Positions 7,556-15,779 of a stretch of DNA of 64,000 bases are shown piece after piece. Origin of the DNA: G965216695 sp965216695. Lineage in GTDB: Bacteria; Pseudomonadota; Gammaproteobacteria; Pseudomonadales; Azotimanducaceae. Position numbers and translations under genes: made by a program. The stretch lies in the NCBI GenBank assembly GCA_965216695.1, contig OZ244212.1, positions 1,612,001 through 1,676,000 of the forward strand. Direction: 5' to 3'. The notes below the pieces were generated by a model, which made no database searches, had not been told where the DNA came from, and saw only the letters and a program-made list of their open reading frames with translations. Position 1 is the stretch's first letter. Each line of letters begins with the position of its first letter.

Positions 7556-8116
7556 ATGAGCGAACCTGACCGAAAGTCCGGCAAACACCGTATCAGCCGG
7601 GTAACGACGCGCAGCGGCGACGACGGCAACACGTCGCTAGCGGACGGGTCCCGCCTGGGAAAAGGTTCCGAGCACATCGAAGCGATCGGCGACGTCGACG
7701 AACTCAACTGCTTCGTCGGCCATCTGATCGTAGTCCTCCGGGGTACGCGCGACGACCTTGCAGTCGCCGCCGAAGAGGTTCAACAGGCACTATTCGATCT
7801 GGGTGCAGCACTGGCGGTACCCGGCAGCGACAACTACCCCGATGCCGACGTCCTCGACACCTGGATCCGTGAGGGCAACGCGCAACTGGCACCGCTGCGC
7901 GAATTCGTTCTGCCAGGCGGCAGCGAAGCCGCATCGCGCGCGCACCTTTGCCGTAGTGTCTGCCGCCGGGCCGAGCGCAGTCTTTGGCGTCTCGGAAACG
8001 CCTACGCTCCCGGCGGCCGTTACCTGAATCGGCTCAGCGACCTGTTCTTCGTGTGGGCGAGAATTCTGAACGCCGCCGGGCCGGAAAAGCAATGGCGCGG
8101 ACGGACCGATTCTTGA
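7556..8116 (+). CDS. PduO-type cob(I)alamin adenosyltransferase
   Basis: Transfers the adenosyl group of ATP to cob(I)alamin to make coenzyme B12. 186 aa. The N-terminal ATP-binding motif TRSGDDGNTSL and the EAIGDVDELNCFVG stretch are typical, as is the C-terminal part CRRAERSLWRL ... LNRLSDLFFVWAR carrying the active-site Arg/Asp residues. ATG at 7556 gives the family N-terminus; the frame is open further upstream but that part overlaps the preceding gene. No B12-dependent enzyme or B12 riboswitch is visible nearby. It is likely co-transcribed with the receiver-GGDEF gene. Confidence 0.92.
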   Translation: MSEPDRKSGKHRISRVTTRSGDDGNTSLADGSRLGKGSEHIEAIGDVDELNCFVGHLIVVLRGTRDDLAVAAEEVQQALFDLGAALAVPGSDNYPDADVLDTWIREGNAQLAPLREFVLPGGSEAASRAHLCRSVCRRAERSLWRLGNAYAPGGRYLNRLSDLFFVWARILNAAGPEKQWRGRTDS

Positions 8117-8146
8117 ACTCATGCTCAGACGTTACGTCATCCGTCA

Positions 8147-8551
8147 CTACGCTTTCGAACCGGGTGTCAAAAATTCGCACGACGGTCCGCTCGCGCGGCT
8201 GAGCCTACTGTCCAGCGTAGCAAGCTTACAACCCAGCGCTTCGGCAACGGCCACATACCAGGCATCGTAACTCGAAACGTTATCGCGCAACGCCCAGATC
8301 CGCGCCGCAAAGGGCTCGTAGGCAAACAACTCGATATCCACTTGCAAGAGGTCACGGTGCGCGCTATTGGCCTCCAGCGTAGATAGATCTTTACGTCGTT
8401 CCAGTCGACGTAGCACGTTCGCGCTCTCCGCCAGAAGGAGTATGGGTGCAACCAAAGACCCACGACCGATGAGTTCTTCCGCCCACACACCTGCGTCGCC
8501 CGAATCGATCAGCGCGGCAACCATAACCGTGGCATCGACGACCGTAGTCAC
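8147..8551 (-). CDS. vapC: PIN-domain ribonuclease toxin (VapC/FitB type)
   Basis: 134 aa. PIN-domain toxins cut tRNA or mRNA with Mg2+ held by four acidic residues. Here the first Asp is in VVDATVMVAALID, Glu in LLLAESANVLRRL, and Asp residues in SSYDAWYVAVAEALG and LATLDSRLSR. The GTG start at 8551 overlaps the antitoxin stop (GTGA), the usual coupled arrangement, so the longer reading frame to 8641 is rejected. It lies between the cobalamin adenosyltransferase (convergent) and aceF. The catalytic set appears intact. Confidence 0.85.
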   Translation of the reverse strand: MTTVVDATVMVAALIDSGDAGVWAEELIGRGSLVAPILLLAESANVLRRLERRKDLSTLEANSAHRDLLQVDIELFAYEPFAARIWALRDNVSSYDAWYVAVAEALGCKLATLDSRLSRASGPSCEFLTPGSKA

Positions 8552-8784
8552 CGACGATCGGCATCTCGCGCCGAAACAATGTCGCGGGCGTTGGCGCGCG
8601 TTCCGGATGCCGCCTTGCGTTCCCTTACGTCTCGCAACCATTTGTCCAGCGACGGTCGACTGGCTATCCGTTCCAGCTCACCGCGTAAGAACTCCTGCAT
8701 GGATTTACGCTGCAGCGCCGCTCGCGATGCGAGTTCGTCACGCACTTCTTCCGGAACATCTCGGATCGTGATCTGTACACCCAT
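8548..8784 (-). CDS. vapB: ribbon-helix-helix antitoxin (VapB/FitA type)
   Basis: 78 aa. The N-terminal ribbon-helix-helix (about residues 1-42: QITIRDVPEEVRDELASRA, then KSMQEFLRGEL) would bind its own promoter. The charged C-terminal part would mask the PIN toxin's active site. The stop overlaps the toxin's GTG start, so the pair is translationally coupled. ATG 8784. It matches the FitA/StbC subgroup better than AbrB-like VapB. Its promoter should lie in 8785-8950, a repeat-containing stretch. Confidence 0.85.
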   Translation of the reverse strand: MGVQITIRDVPEEVRDELASRAALQRKSMQEFLRGELERIASRPSLDKWLRDVRERKAASGTRANARDIVSARDADRR

Positions 8785-8839
8785 GCATGCATAATGCTGT
8801 TACGGATGGCAATATGCAAGCATTGATACAGAGCACAAG

Positions 8840-8871
8840 ACAGAGAACAGGACAGAGAACAGGAGAGAGAA
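8840..8871. repeat. 12-bp tandem repeat
   Basis: Two exact copies of acagagaacagg (8840-8851, 8852-8863) followed by a diverged partial copy, upstream of vapB. Purine-rich on the plus strand. It may simply be slippage-derived. Confidence 0.75.
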
Positions 8872-8876
8872 CGATC

Positions 8877-8899
8877 GCGAGGTGGTGCGGCAACCTCGC
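8877..8899 (-). terminator. stem-loop downstream of aceF, weak terminator candidate
   Basis: A 7-bp inverted repeat (gcgaggt / acctcgc) with a 9-nt loop, about 50 bp past the aceF stop. On the minus strand it is followed by a pyrimidine-rich stretch but no real T run, so termination is only plausible. Confidence 0.4.
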
Positions 8900-8950
8900 C
8901 ACGTAGGCACAATCTGTGAGTTGTACGATTGCGGGAGCGTTACGGGCAGA

Positions 8951-10642
8951 TCATAGGATCAACTGACGCACGTCCCCAAGCAATTCCACAAGTCGCGACA
9001 CAAACCGTCCGGCATCCGCACCATTGATAGCACGATGATCGTAGCTCAGACTCAAGGGCAGCATCTGCCTCGGCACGAACGCTTGGCCATCCCATACAGG
9101 CAGCGTATCGAGACGGGCTACCCCCAGGATCGCCACTTCCGGCGCGTTGATGATGGGCGTGAATCCTGTACCGCCGATGCGCCCGAGACTCGACACGCTG
9201 AAGCTGCCGCCTTTCAATTCGTCGGCCTTCAGCTTTCGATCGCGAGCGCGTTCTGCCATGTCGCCGATTGTCTCTGCCAGATCCCATACGCCTAGCTTAT
9301 CCGCGTCGCGTATCACCGGTACGACAAGGCCCGCTGGTGTGTCGACCGCAATGCCGATGTGGTAGTACTGCTTAAGAATGTAGTTTTCGAGCGTTTCATC
9401 GAGCGATGCGTTGAATTGCGGGTGCTCCTTCAACGCACGGCACACGGCTTTGATGATGAACGGCAATGGTGAAAGCGACACGTTGCGCTCTTTGGCTTCG
9501 TCCTTCAGCTGCCGACGAAACACCTCCAGGTCGGTTACGTCTGCAAGTTCATGCTGCGTAACGTGTGGCAGGTTCAACCAGCTTCGATGGAGATTTCGGG
9601 CGCCCACCTCGCGTACGCGTCCCAGCGGTTCTGTTTCCACAGGTCCATACTTGGAGAAGTCCTCCAACGGCACCTGCGGCAGCACCCCCGACGTTCGGTC
9701 CGGCTCCGTCAGCGAGCGCTTCACGAACGCGCTCACGTCATCCTTCAGGACCCGGCCCTTCTGCCCGGAACCTTCGACCCGCGCCAGGTCCACGCCGAGC
9801 TCGCGCGCGAGCTTGCGGACGGCGGGTCCAGCGTAAACGCGGTCGGTACGTGTCTCGCTGGGCGATTTCTGTGGTGCAGCGACACTGGCGTCGGGCACCG
9901 AGCGTCGCTCAGCGGAATCCGCATCCGGCGACACTTCCCGTTCGCCCGCACCGCCGGAATCCGACACCGACGCGGCTTCGTCCGAATCCTCCTCCACTTG
10001 TCCCGAGACACGCACTTCTATCTCGGCCAGTAAGCTTCCTTCCTGCACATCGTCGCCATCGCCGACGTGTAAACGCACGACCGTACCGGACACGCCGGCC
10101 GGGATCTCCATCGATGCTTTGTCGGATTCGATTACTACCAGAAGGTCGTCCTCGGTGACTTCGCCGCCCTCGGCGACGCCTACCTCGACTACGGTCACCT
10201 GCTCCGCATCTCCGATGTCGGGCACCGTTACCTCAACGCGCTGGGTTTTCGAGGTGTCGTCGGGCGGATTCACAGGCTCGACAGCCGCCGACTGGGCGGT
10301 CGCTGCTGCATCGACGTCGTTGGGAGGATCGGATTGCTTTGTGGCTTCTGTTGATTCCTCGGTGTCCTCGGTGTCAGCGGTGTCAGCGGTGTCAGCGGTG
10401 TCAGCGGTGTCAGCGGTTTCAATCGTCGCGATCGCCTGACCTTCCGTCACCTCATCGCCCACCGCTACTTCGAACGCGCGTAGCGTTCCGGCCACCCCCG
10501 CCGGAATGTCCATCGACGCCTTGTCCGATTCAATCACGATCAGCGCGTCATCCGGACCCACCTCGTCGCCGGGCTTCACGCACAACTCCGCCACTACGAC
10601 CGACTCGGCGTCACCGACATCCGGAATGCGAATCGTCTGCAT
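8951..10642 (-). CDS. aceF: pyruvate dehydrogenase E2, dihydrolipoamide acetyltransferase
   Basis: Core of the pyruvate dehydrogenase complex, moving the acetyl group to CoA. 563 aa with two lipoyl domains, each with the lipoylated Lys in ESDKASM (about residues 40 and 180). The first linker carries Thr-Ala-Asp repeats. A peripheral-subunit-binding domain follows (AVRKLARELGVDLARVEGSG, about 275-310), then the catalytic domain with the active-site His in YDHRAINGADAG near the C-terminus. ATG 10642 lies 14 bp after the aceE stop, so aceE-aceF is an operon. No E3 (lpd) gene follows; a toxin-antitoxin pair does. Confidence 0.97.
   Translation of the reverse strand: MQTIRIPDVGDAESVVVAELCVKPGDEVGPDDALIVIESDKASMDIPAGVAGTLRAFEVAVGDEVTEGQAIATIETADTADTADTADTADTEDTEESTEATKQSDPPNDVDAAATAQSAAVEPVNPPDDTSKTQRVEVTVPDIGDAEQVTVVEVGVAEGGEVTEDDLLVVIESDKASMEIPAGVSGTVVRLHVGDGDDVQEGSLLAEIEVRVSGQVEEDSDEAASVSDSGGAGEREVSPDADSAERRSVPDASVAAPQKSPSETRTDRVYAGPAVRKLARELGVDLARVEGSGQKGRVLKDDVSAFVKRSLTEPDRTSGVLPQVPLEDFSKYGPVETEPLGRVREVGARNLHRSWLNLPHVTQHELADVTDLEVFRRQLKDEAKERNVSLSPLPFIIKAVCRALKEHPQFNASLDETLENYILKQYYHIGIAVDTPAGLVVPVIRDADKLGVWDLAETIGDMAERARDRKLKADELKGGSFSVSSLGRIGGTGFTPIINAPEVAILGVARLDTLPVWDGQAFVPRQMLPLSLSYDHRAINGADAGRFVSRLVELLGDVRQLIL
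10371..10415. repeat. 9-bp tandem repeat in the aceF linker
   Basis: Five exact copies of gtgtcagcg, followed by one diverged unit and preceded by related units. On the coding strand each unit encodes Thr-Ala-Asp, giving a flexible acidic linker after the first lipoyl domain. Copy number can change by slippage without shifting the frame. Confidence 0.9.
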
Positions 10643-10656
10643 ATCGCTCTCCTACG

Positions 10657-13317
10657 TCAGCTGCGTCGCGGGTTGGATTTGTCCGCATCGATACCGAACG
10701 CTTCTCGGGCAGCACGCACCTTCTCGGTCGCAATTTTCTGCTGTTGCGCCAGGCGATGCAGCGCAGCGAGTACAACGAATCGGTGGTCCACTTCGAAGAA
10801 GTTACGCAGCGCTTCGCGCGAGTCACTGCGCCCGAAACCGTCGGTACCCAGCGCGTGCACCGGTGCCGACAAGCAGGTGCTGATCGGCTGCGACAGGTTC
10901 TTGATGTAGTCCGTGCTCACAATCACCGGTGCATCACCGTCGACGCACTGTGCAATGTAAGGCACCCGGGGTTCCTCGTCGGGATGCAACAGGTTCCAGC
11001 GCTCGGTGTCCTGACAGTCGCGCACGATTTCCGTGAAACTGGTTACGCTCCATACTTCCACGGTCATCCCGTGTTCCTCGTGCAGCATCGACGCCGCGCG
11101 CTCAACCTCGCGCAGAATCGTGCCGCTACCCAGCAGACGCAGATCTACCGCACCGTCGCCCAGCGTGCGAAGGCGGTACATACCGCGCAGGATGTTAGCT
11201 TCCTGACCCTCGGGTAACGCTGGTTGCGGGTAGGCTTCGTTCATTACCGTGAGATAGAAGAACACCGACTCACGTTCGACGAACATCCGCCGCAGGCCTT
11301 CGTGTACGATTACGGCCAGCTCGTACGCGTAACACGGGTCGTACGTCACACAGTTCGGAATGGTGGTGGCAAGTACGTGGCTGTGTCCGTCCTGATGCTG
11401 CAAACCTTCGCCATTCAGCGTCGTGCGACCCGCGGTTCCACCAAGCAGAAAGCCGCGCGCCTGCATGTCGCCGGCCGCCCAGGCCAGATCGCCGATTCGC
11501 TGAAAACCGAACATCGAATAGTAGATGTAGAAAGGTATCAGCGTGTATCCGTGGGTGCTGTACGACGTCGCCGCCGCTAGCCATGCGGCGAATGCACCGG
11601 CTTCGTTGATGCCTTCCTCAAGTACCTGGCCGTCTTTCGACTCCCGGTAGGCGGCAATCTCGCCGGAATCCTCCGGTTCGTAAAGCTGGCCGACGGACGA
11701 GTAAATGCCGAGCTGACGGAACATACCCTCCATGCCGAAGGTACGCGCCTCGTCCGGCACAATCGGCACGATCCGGCCACCAATCTGTTTGTCACGCGTG
11801 AGCGTCCCAAGGAGTCGAACGACGGCCATCGTGGTGGACATACTGCGTTCGCCCGAACCTTGCAGAACGCTGTCGAAGGCGTCGAGCGGTGGGATCTCGA
11901 GTGTGTCCACCGCAACGATCCTGTTCGGAATCGATCCGCCAAGCGGTGCGCGCTTCTGCTTGAGGTACCGCATTTCCGGCGAGTCGTCCGCGGGCCGATA
12001 GTAAGGGACGTCCTCGAGCTCGTCGTCACTCAGCGGAATGTCGAAGCGATCGCGGAAATGTTTCAGCTCATCCAGGCTGAGCTTCTTGACCTGATGGGTG
12101 TCGTTCTCCGATTCACCTGCATCACCCATGCCGTAGCCTTTCACCGTCTTGGCGAGGATGACGGTGGGTTCACCCTGATGCGATACCGCCGAGTGGTAGG
12201 CGGCATACACCTTATAGGGATCGTGGCCGCCGCGATTCAGACGCATGATGTCGTCGTCGGACAGATTCTCTACCAATGTCTGCAGTTCAGGTTCCGGACC
12301 GAAAAACTTTTCGCGTACGTACGCGCCGCCTTTCGCTTTGAAATTTTGATACTCACCGTCAACGGTTTCGTTCATGCGCTGCTGCATCAAGCCGTTTCGG
12401 TCATTCGCGAAGAGCGGATCCCACAGCCGCCCCCAAACCACCTTGATGACATTCCAGCCGGCACCGCGGAACAGGCCTTCGAGTTCCTGAATGATCTTGC
12501 CGTTACCCCGCACCGGACCGTCCAGCCGTTGGAGATTGCAGTTGACGACGAAAATCAGATTGTCCAATCCTTCGCGTCCGGCGAGCGACAGAGCACCGAG
12601 CGACTCCGGCTCGTCCATCTCGCCGTCGCCCAGAAACGCCCAGACTTTGCGATCACCTCGCGGCACCAGCCCGCGGCTGTCGAGGTATTTCATGATGTGC
12701 GCCTGATAGATCGCCTGGATCGGACCAAGACCCATCGACACGGTAGGAAACTGCCAATAGTCGGGCATCAGGTACGGATGCGGGTAAGAAGAAAGCCCGT
12801 CGCCGCCAACCTCAAGCCGGAAACGGTCCAGCTGATCCGCCCTCAGTCGGCCCTCCAGAAACGACCGCGCGTAGATGCCGGGTGCACAGTGCCCCTGGTA
12901 GTAGATCAGGTCTCCGGCGTGATCGTTGGTTGCGCCGCGAAAGAAATAGTTGAAACCCACGTCGTACAACGTAGCGGACGACGCGAACGTGGATATGTGG
13001 CCTCCCAGACCATCTTCACGCTGGTTGGCGCGCACCACCATGGCCAGCGCATTCCAACGAACCAGCGCGCGAAGCCGTCGCTCCATGAAAAGATCCCCGG
13101 GCATCATCGCTTCTTTCGACGAGGGAATCGTGTTCCGGTACGGTGTTGTGATGGTGTATGGCAACCGCGCCCCAGTGCGACTCATTCGTGCCGACAGGCG
13201 TTCCAGCAGGAAGTTCGCCCGCTCGGTACCATGACGGTCCAGGACGTCTTCCAAAGCGTCTAACCATTCGCGCGTTTCCGCGACGTCGATGTCCGGTACG
13301 TCCCGCGGGTAAACCAT
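10657..13317 (-). CDS. aceE: pyruvate dehydrogenase E1 component, homodimeric type
   Basis: Thiamine-diphosphate-dependent decarboxylation of pyruvate and acetylation of E2 lipoate. 886 aa, the length of the single-chain E1p of gammaproteobacteria. The ThDP-binding signature runs from GDGEMDEPES to VVNCNLQ at about residues 230-265, and GGHISTFASSATLYDVGFN lies at about 107-125. ATG at 13317 starts MVYPRDVPDIDVAETREWLD, in register with the family. First gene of aceEF. The upstream region holds a cluster of interspersed repeats rather than a recognisable promoter. Confidence 0.97.
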   Translation of the reverse strand: MVYPRDVPDIDVAETREWLDALEDVLDRHGTERANFLLERLSARMSRTGARLPYTITTPYRNTIPSSKEAMMPGDLFMERRLRALVRWNALAMVVRANQREDGLGGHISTFASSATLYDVGFNYFFRGATNDHAGDLIYYQGHCAPGIYARSFLEGRLRADQLDRFRLEVGGDGLSSYPHPYLMPDYWQFPTVSMGLGPIQAIYQAHIMKYLDSRGLVPRGDRKVWAFLGDGEMDEPESLGALSLAGREGLDNLIFVVNCNLQRLDGPVRGNGKIIQELEGLFRGAGWNVIKVVWGRLWDPLFANDRNGLMQQRMNETVDGEYQNFKAKGGAYVREKFFGPEPELQTLVENLSDDDIMRLNRGGHDPYKVYAAYHSAVSHQGEPTVILAKTVKGYGMGDAGESENDTHQVKKLSLDELKHFRDRFDIPLSDDELEDVPYYRPADDSPEMRYLKQKRAPLGGSIPNRIVAVDTLEIPPLDAFDSVLQGSGERSMSTTMAVVRLLGTLTRDKQIGGRIVPIVPDEARTFGMEGMFRQLGIYSSVGQLYEPEDSGEIAAYRESKDGQVLEEGINEAGAFAAWLAAATSYSTHGYTLIPFYIYYSMFGFQRIGDLAWAAGDMQARGFLLGGTAGRTTLNGEGLQHQDGHSHVLATTIPNCVTYDPCYAYELAVIVHEGLRRMFVERESVFFYLTVMNEAYPQPALPEGQEANILRGMYRLRTLGDGAVDLRLLGSGTILREVERAASMLHEEHGMTVEVWSVTSFTEIVRDCQDTERWNLLHPDEEPRVPYIAQCVDGDAPVIVSTDYIKNLSQPISTCLSAPVHALGTDGFGRSDSREALRNFFEVDHRFVVLAALHRLAQQQKIATEKVRAAREAFGIDADKSNPRRS

Positions 13318-13371
13318 CGGTCTCCTTCACGCAATCCGTTTCTGTGGAGCTGCTCCATTGTGATGTCGCGC

Positions 13372-13500
13372 TGGGGTCAGAGTAAAGGGACAGAACAAGC
13401 GCGCTGGGGTCAGAGTAAAGGGACAGAACATGGGGTCAGAGTAAAGGGACAGAGTCTCGACTCTGTCCCTTTACTCTGACCCCAAACCCCTTGACCCCAT
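13372..13500. repeat. cluster of GGGGTCAGAGTAAAGGGACAG interspersed repeats with long palindrome
   Basis: Three direct copies of the 21-bp core GGGGTCAGAGTAAAGGGACA(G) start near 13373, 13406 and 13432, and one inverted copy ends at 13483. Copy 3 and the inverted copy form a perfect inverted repeat at 13431-13484 (26-bp arms, 2-bp centre). A decayed further copy is at about 13491-13500. The copies lie between ampD and aceE, and the inverted copy supplies the ampD stop codon. Such short palindromic units resemble REP/RAYT-associated repeats. No transposase is present, and the family assignment is inference. Confidence 0.85.
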
Positions 13501-14046
13501 CCCTTCCAACGCGTCGTAAAACGCCGGCCACGAAAATCCTGGACCCGGGTCGGTTTTGCGCATGGGCGCAATCTCGTTGTGACCCACGATCGCGGCTCGC
13601 GTCAGTCGCGGGTATCGGTCGAGCAAGATCTTCGCAATCTGAGCAAGACGCCGGTACTGGGACTGCGTGAAAGCGCGCGTGTCGCAACCTTCAAGTTCGA
13701 TACCGATGGAGAAATCGTTGCATGCGGAACGGCCACACCATATCGACTGGCCCGCATGCCAGGCTCTTCGGTCGAACGGTACGTACTGCGTCACACGCCC
13801 GCGACGCGAGATCAGTGCGTGAGCGGACACCTCGACACCGGTAAGATCTGCAAACGACGGGTGCGCCGACGTATCCAACCGGTTCATGAAAAGATCATCC
13901 ACGTAGCCGGTACCGAAGCTCCCCGCCGGTAACGAGACTGCGTGCACGACGAGCAGATCGATTGCAACACCGGCGGAGCGGTCGTCGCAGTTCGGGGAAC
14001 GCCGCCGGCGCACACCCGTCAACCAGTGCTGGGCGTTGATGCGCAC
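13471..14046 (-). CDS. ampD: 1,6-anhydro-N-acetylmuramyl-L-alanine amidase AmpD
   Basis: Cytoplasmic zinc amidase that removes the peptide from anhydro-muropeptides during cell wall recycling. 191 aa. Zinc ligands are visible as His in LLVVHAVSLPAGSFG, His in IVGHNEIAPMRKTDPGPGF and Asp in the same block; WHAG and NDFSIGIELEG are also conserved. The start is GTG at 14046. The last eight or so residues (GSRGLGSE) and the stop are encoded by the adjacent repeat, so the natural C-terminus has been replaced or extended. Partner of ampG at 4.6 kb. Confidence 0.93.
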   Translation of the reverse strand: MRINAQHWLTGVRRRRSPNCDDRSAGVAIDLLVVHAVSLPAGSFGTGYVDDLFMNRLDTSAHPSFADLTGVEVSAHALISRRGRVTQYVPFDRRAWHAGQSIWCGRSACNDFSIGIELEGCDTRAFTQSQYRRLAQIAKILLDRYPRLTRAAIVGHNEIAPMRKTDPGPGFSWPAFYDALEGMGSRGLGSE

Positions 14047-14154
14047 GTTATCTGAAGATGTTCGTCATTGGCAGCGGGCAAACAGCGTTCAGCACCAGGG
14101 TACAATGATGCTCGCACGATGGCATCGTCGTCTCAATCGAATCGAGGAAGGGAT

Positions 14155-14997
14155 ATGACGGAACCCGGTTTGCTCGCAGACGCTGTAGCAAGAAACGTCC
14201 GGTCGGCGTTGATCGAAGATGTTGGAAGCGGGGACATTACGGCGGAACTGATCGACACGGAAACGTCCGGTCACGCCCGGATCATAACCCGGGAACCCGG
14301 CGTATTCTGCGGCGAACCCTGGATTCGCGAGACCTGCCGGCAGGTTGACCCTGAAATCGAGTTGGAGATGCTCGTGTCCGACGGCGACACCGTGCGGCCC
14401 GACGATCCACTGTTCCGCCTCCGGGGCCGTGCGCGAAGTCTGTTGACGGCCGAGCGCACGGTGCTCAATTTCGTGCAGTTGTTGTCCGGCACGGCTACGC
14501 TGACCGCACGCTTCGCCGCACTGATCTCGCATACACGCGCGAAGCTTCTGGATACACGCAAAACCGTTCCTGGACTACGGCTGGCGCAAAAATACGCCGT
14601 CCGCTGCGGCGGAGGTACCAATCACCGAATCGGTTTGTTCGATGCGTTCCTGATCAAAGAAAACCACATCATCGCCAACGGCTCGATTGCCAATGCGGTT
14701 GCACGCGCACACCAATTGCACCCCAACGCGAAACTCGAGGTGGAAGTGGAGTCGTACGCCCAGCTCGAAGAGGCGATCGAAGCGAAAGCCGATATCGCCA
14801 TGCTCGACAATTTCGATCTCGAACGCACCGCCGACGCTGTGCAACGCGTGGATGGCCGAATCCTCCTGGAAGCATCCGGCGGCCTCGATGAGACAACGAT
14901 CACAGACGTTGCGGAAACCGGCGTGGATTATATTTCGATCGGCAGGCTGACCAAGTTCGTGACGCCCCTCGACCTCTCGATGCGTTTCATCGACTGA
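14155..14997 (+). CDS. nadC: nicotinate-nucleotide pyrophosphorylase (quinolinate phosphoribosyltransferase)
   Basis: Makes nicotinate mononucleotide from quinolinate and PRPP in de novo NAD synthesis. 280 aa. Family blocks include ALIEDVGSGDITAELI at the N-terminus, ERTVLNFVQLLSGTAT, LLDTRKTVPGLRLAQKYAV, CGGGTNHRIGLFDAFLIKENH and LEVEVESYAQLEEA. The ATG at 14155 has a strong GAGGAAGG site upstream, so the 29-codon in-frame extension is rejected. It is divergent from ampD across a 108-bp gap. Confidence 0.96.
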   Translation: MTEPGLLADAVARNVRSALIEDVGSGDITAELIDTETSGHARIITREPGVFCGEPWIRETCRQVDPEIELEMLVSDGDTVRPDDPLFRLRGRARSLLTAERTVLNFVQLLSGTATLTARFAALISHTRAKLLDTRKTVPGLRLAQKYAVRCGGGTNHRIGLFDAFLIKENHIIANGSIANAVARAHQLHPNAKLEVEVESYAQLEEAIEAKADIAMLDNFDLERTADAVQRVDGRILLEASGGLDETTITDVAETGVDYISIGRLTKFVTPLDLSMRFID

Positions 14998-15041
14998 TCG
15001 CCTGCCGAACAATTCGTTGTATCGGCAGGGAGTTACAGGAC

Positions 15042-15779
15042 GTGAGCCGCTGGCGCGCTTTTTTCATCCACTTTGCAATCAGTTTCGCAGTCTTCGTTGT
15101 GCTCGCCTACCTCGTGCTGCGCATCTGGTATCCGCACATATTCTTCGAGTCCGATGGCGGCTGGCAGGGTATGCGAATCATCGTGCTGGTCGATCTGGTT
15201 TTGGGGCCTTTGTTGACATTGGTGGTGTACAAGGCTGGCAAACCCGGCCTCAAGTTCGACCTGTCGGCGATCGCGACCGTGCAACTCCTCTGCCTGACCG
15301 CCGGCGTGTGGATCGTCTATGCGGAACGGCCGATCGCAATGGTCTACATCGACGGCCAGTTCACGAGCATGAGTGCAGAAAGCTACACACAAGCCGGAGT
15401 AGACGTCCCGGATCTGGAATCGATCCCTGGACCTTACCCGAAGTGGGTGATGGTGGACCTACCGGACGACGTCGCGGCGCAGCACACTATCCGACGCGAC
15501 GCACTACAGAACCAGCGCACGCTGGAAACGCTGACTCAGTACTACCAGCCGTTCGACCCTCTGCACCCCGATGTGGTGTCTCAGGCCTTCGACACCCGCG
15601 AGCTGCAGGAGCGGGATACGGTCAGAGAGGTATTGCCCGCGTGGCTTGAAGAGCACGGCGGAACGACCGATGACTATCGCTTCTACCCGTTTGGCGCACG
15701 CTATCAGTACATCTATCTGGTGCTGGATCGGGAAACGGGGCACGTTGCCGACGTATTGGGCATCCCGCGCCTCGGCTGA
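15042..15779 (+). CDS. TfpX/TfpZ-like type IV pilin accessory protein
   Basis: 245 aa. Three hydrophobic segments at about residues 7-28, 44-64 and 74-95, with VLVDLVLGPLLTLVVYKAGK and LTAGVWIVYAERPIAMVYID typical of TfpX/TfpZ accessory proteins. These are encoded next to some pilin genes and help assembly or surface expression of their pilin. The rest (about 96-245) is probably periplasmic. GTG start at 15042 with AGGA upstream. The stop abuts the stop of the opposing ligase gene (TGATCA). The pilin context at 18-19 kb supports the call. Confidence 0.8.
   Translation: MSRWRAFFIHFAISFAVFVVLAYLVLRIWYPHIFFESDGGWQGMRIIVLVDLVLGPLLTLVVYKAGKPGLKFDLSAIATVQLLCLTAGVWIVYAERPIAMVYIDGQFTSMSAESYTQAGVDVPDLESIPGPYPKWVMVDLPDDVAAQHTIRRDALQNQRTLETLTQYYQPFDPLHPDVVSQAFDTRELQERDTVREVLPAWLEEHGGTTDDYRFYPFGARYQYIYLVLDRETGHVADVLGIPRLG

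Noticed and set aside
7512..7560. Cobalamin riboswitch before the adenosyltransferase
   Set aside because: The gap is only 43 bp and has no B12-box-like sequence.
11860..13263. 467-codon open frame opposite aceE
   Set aside because: Antisense shadow of a well-supported gene; composition is not protein-like.
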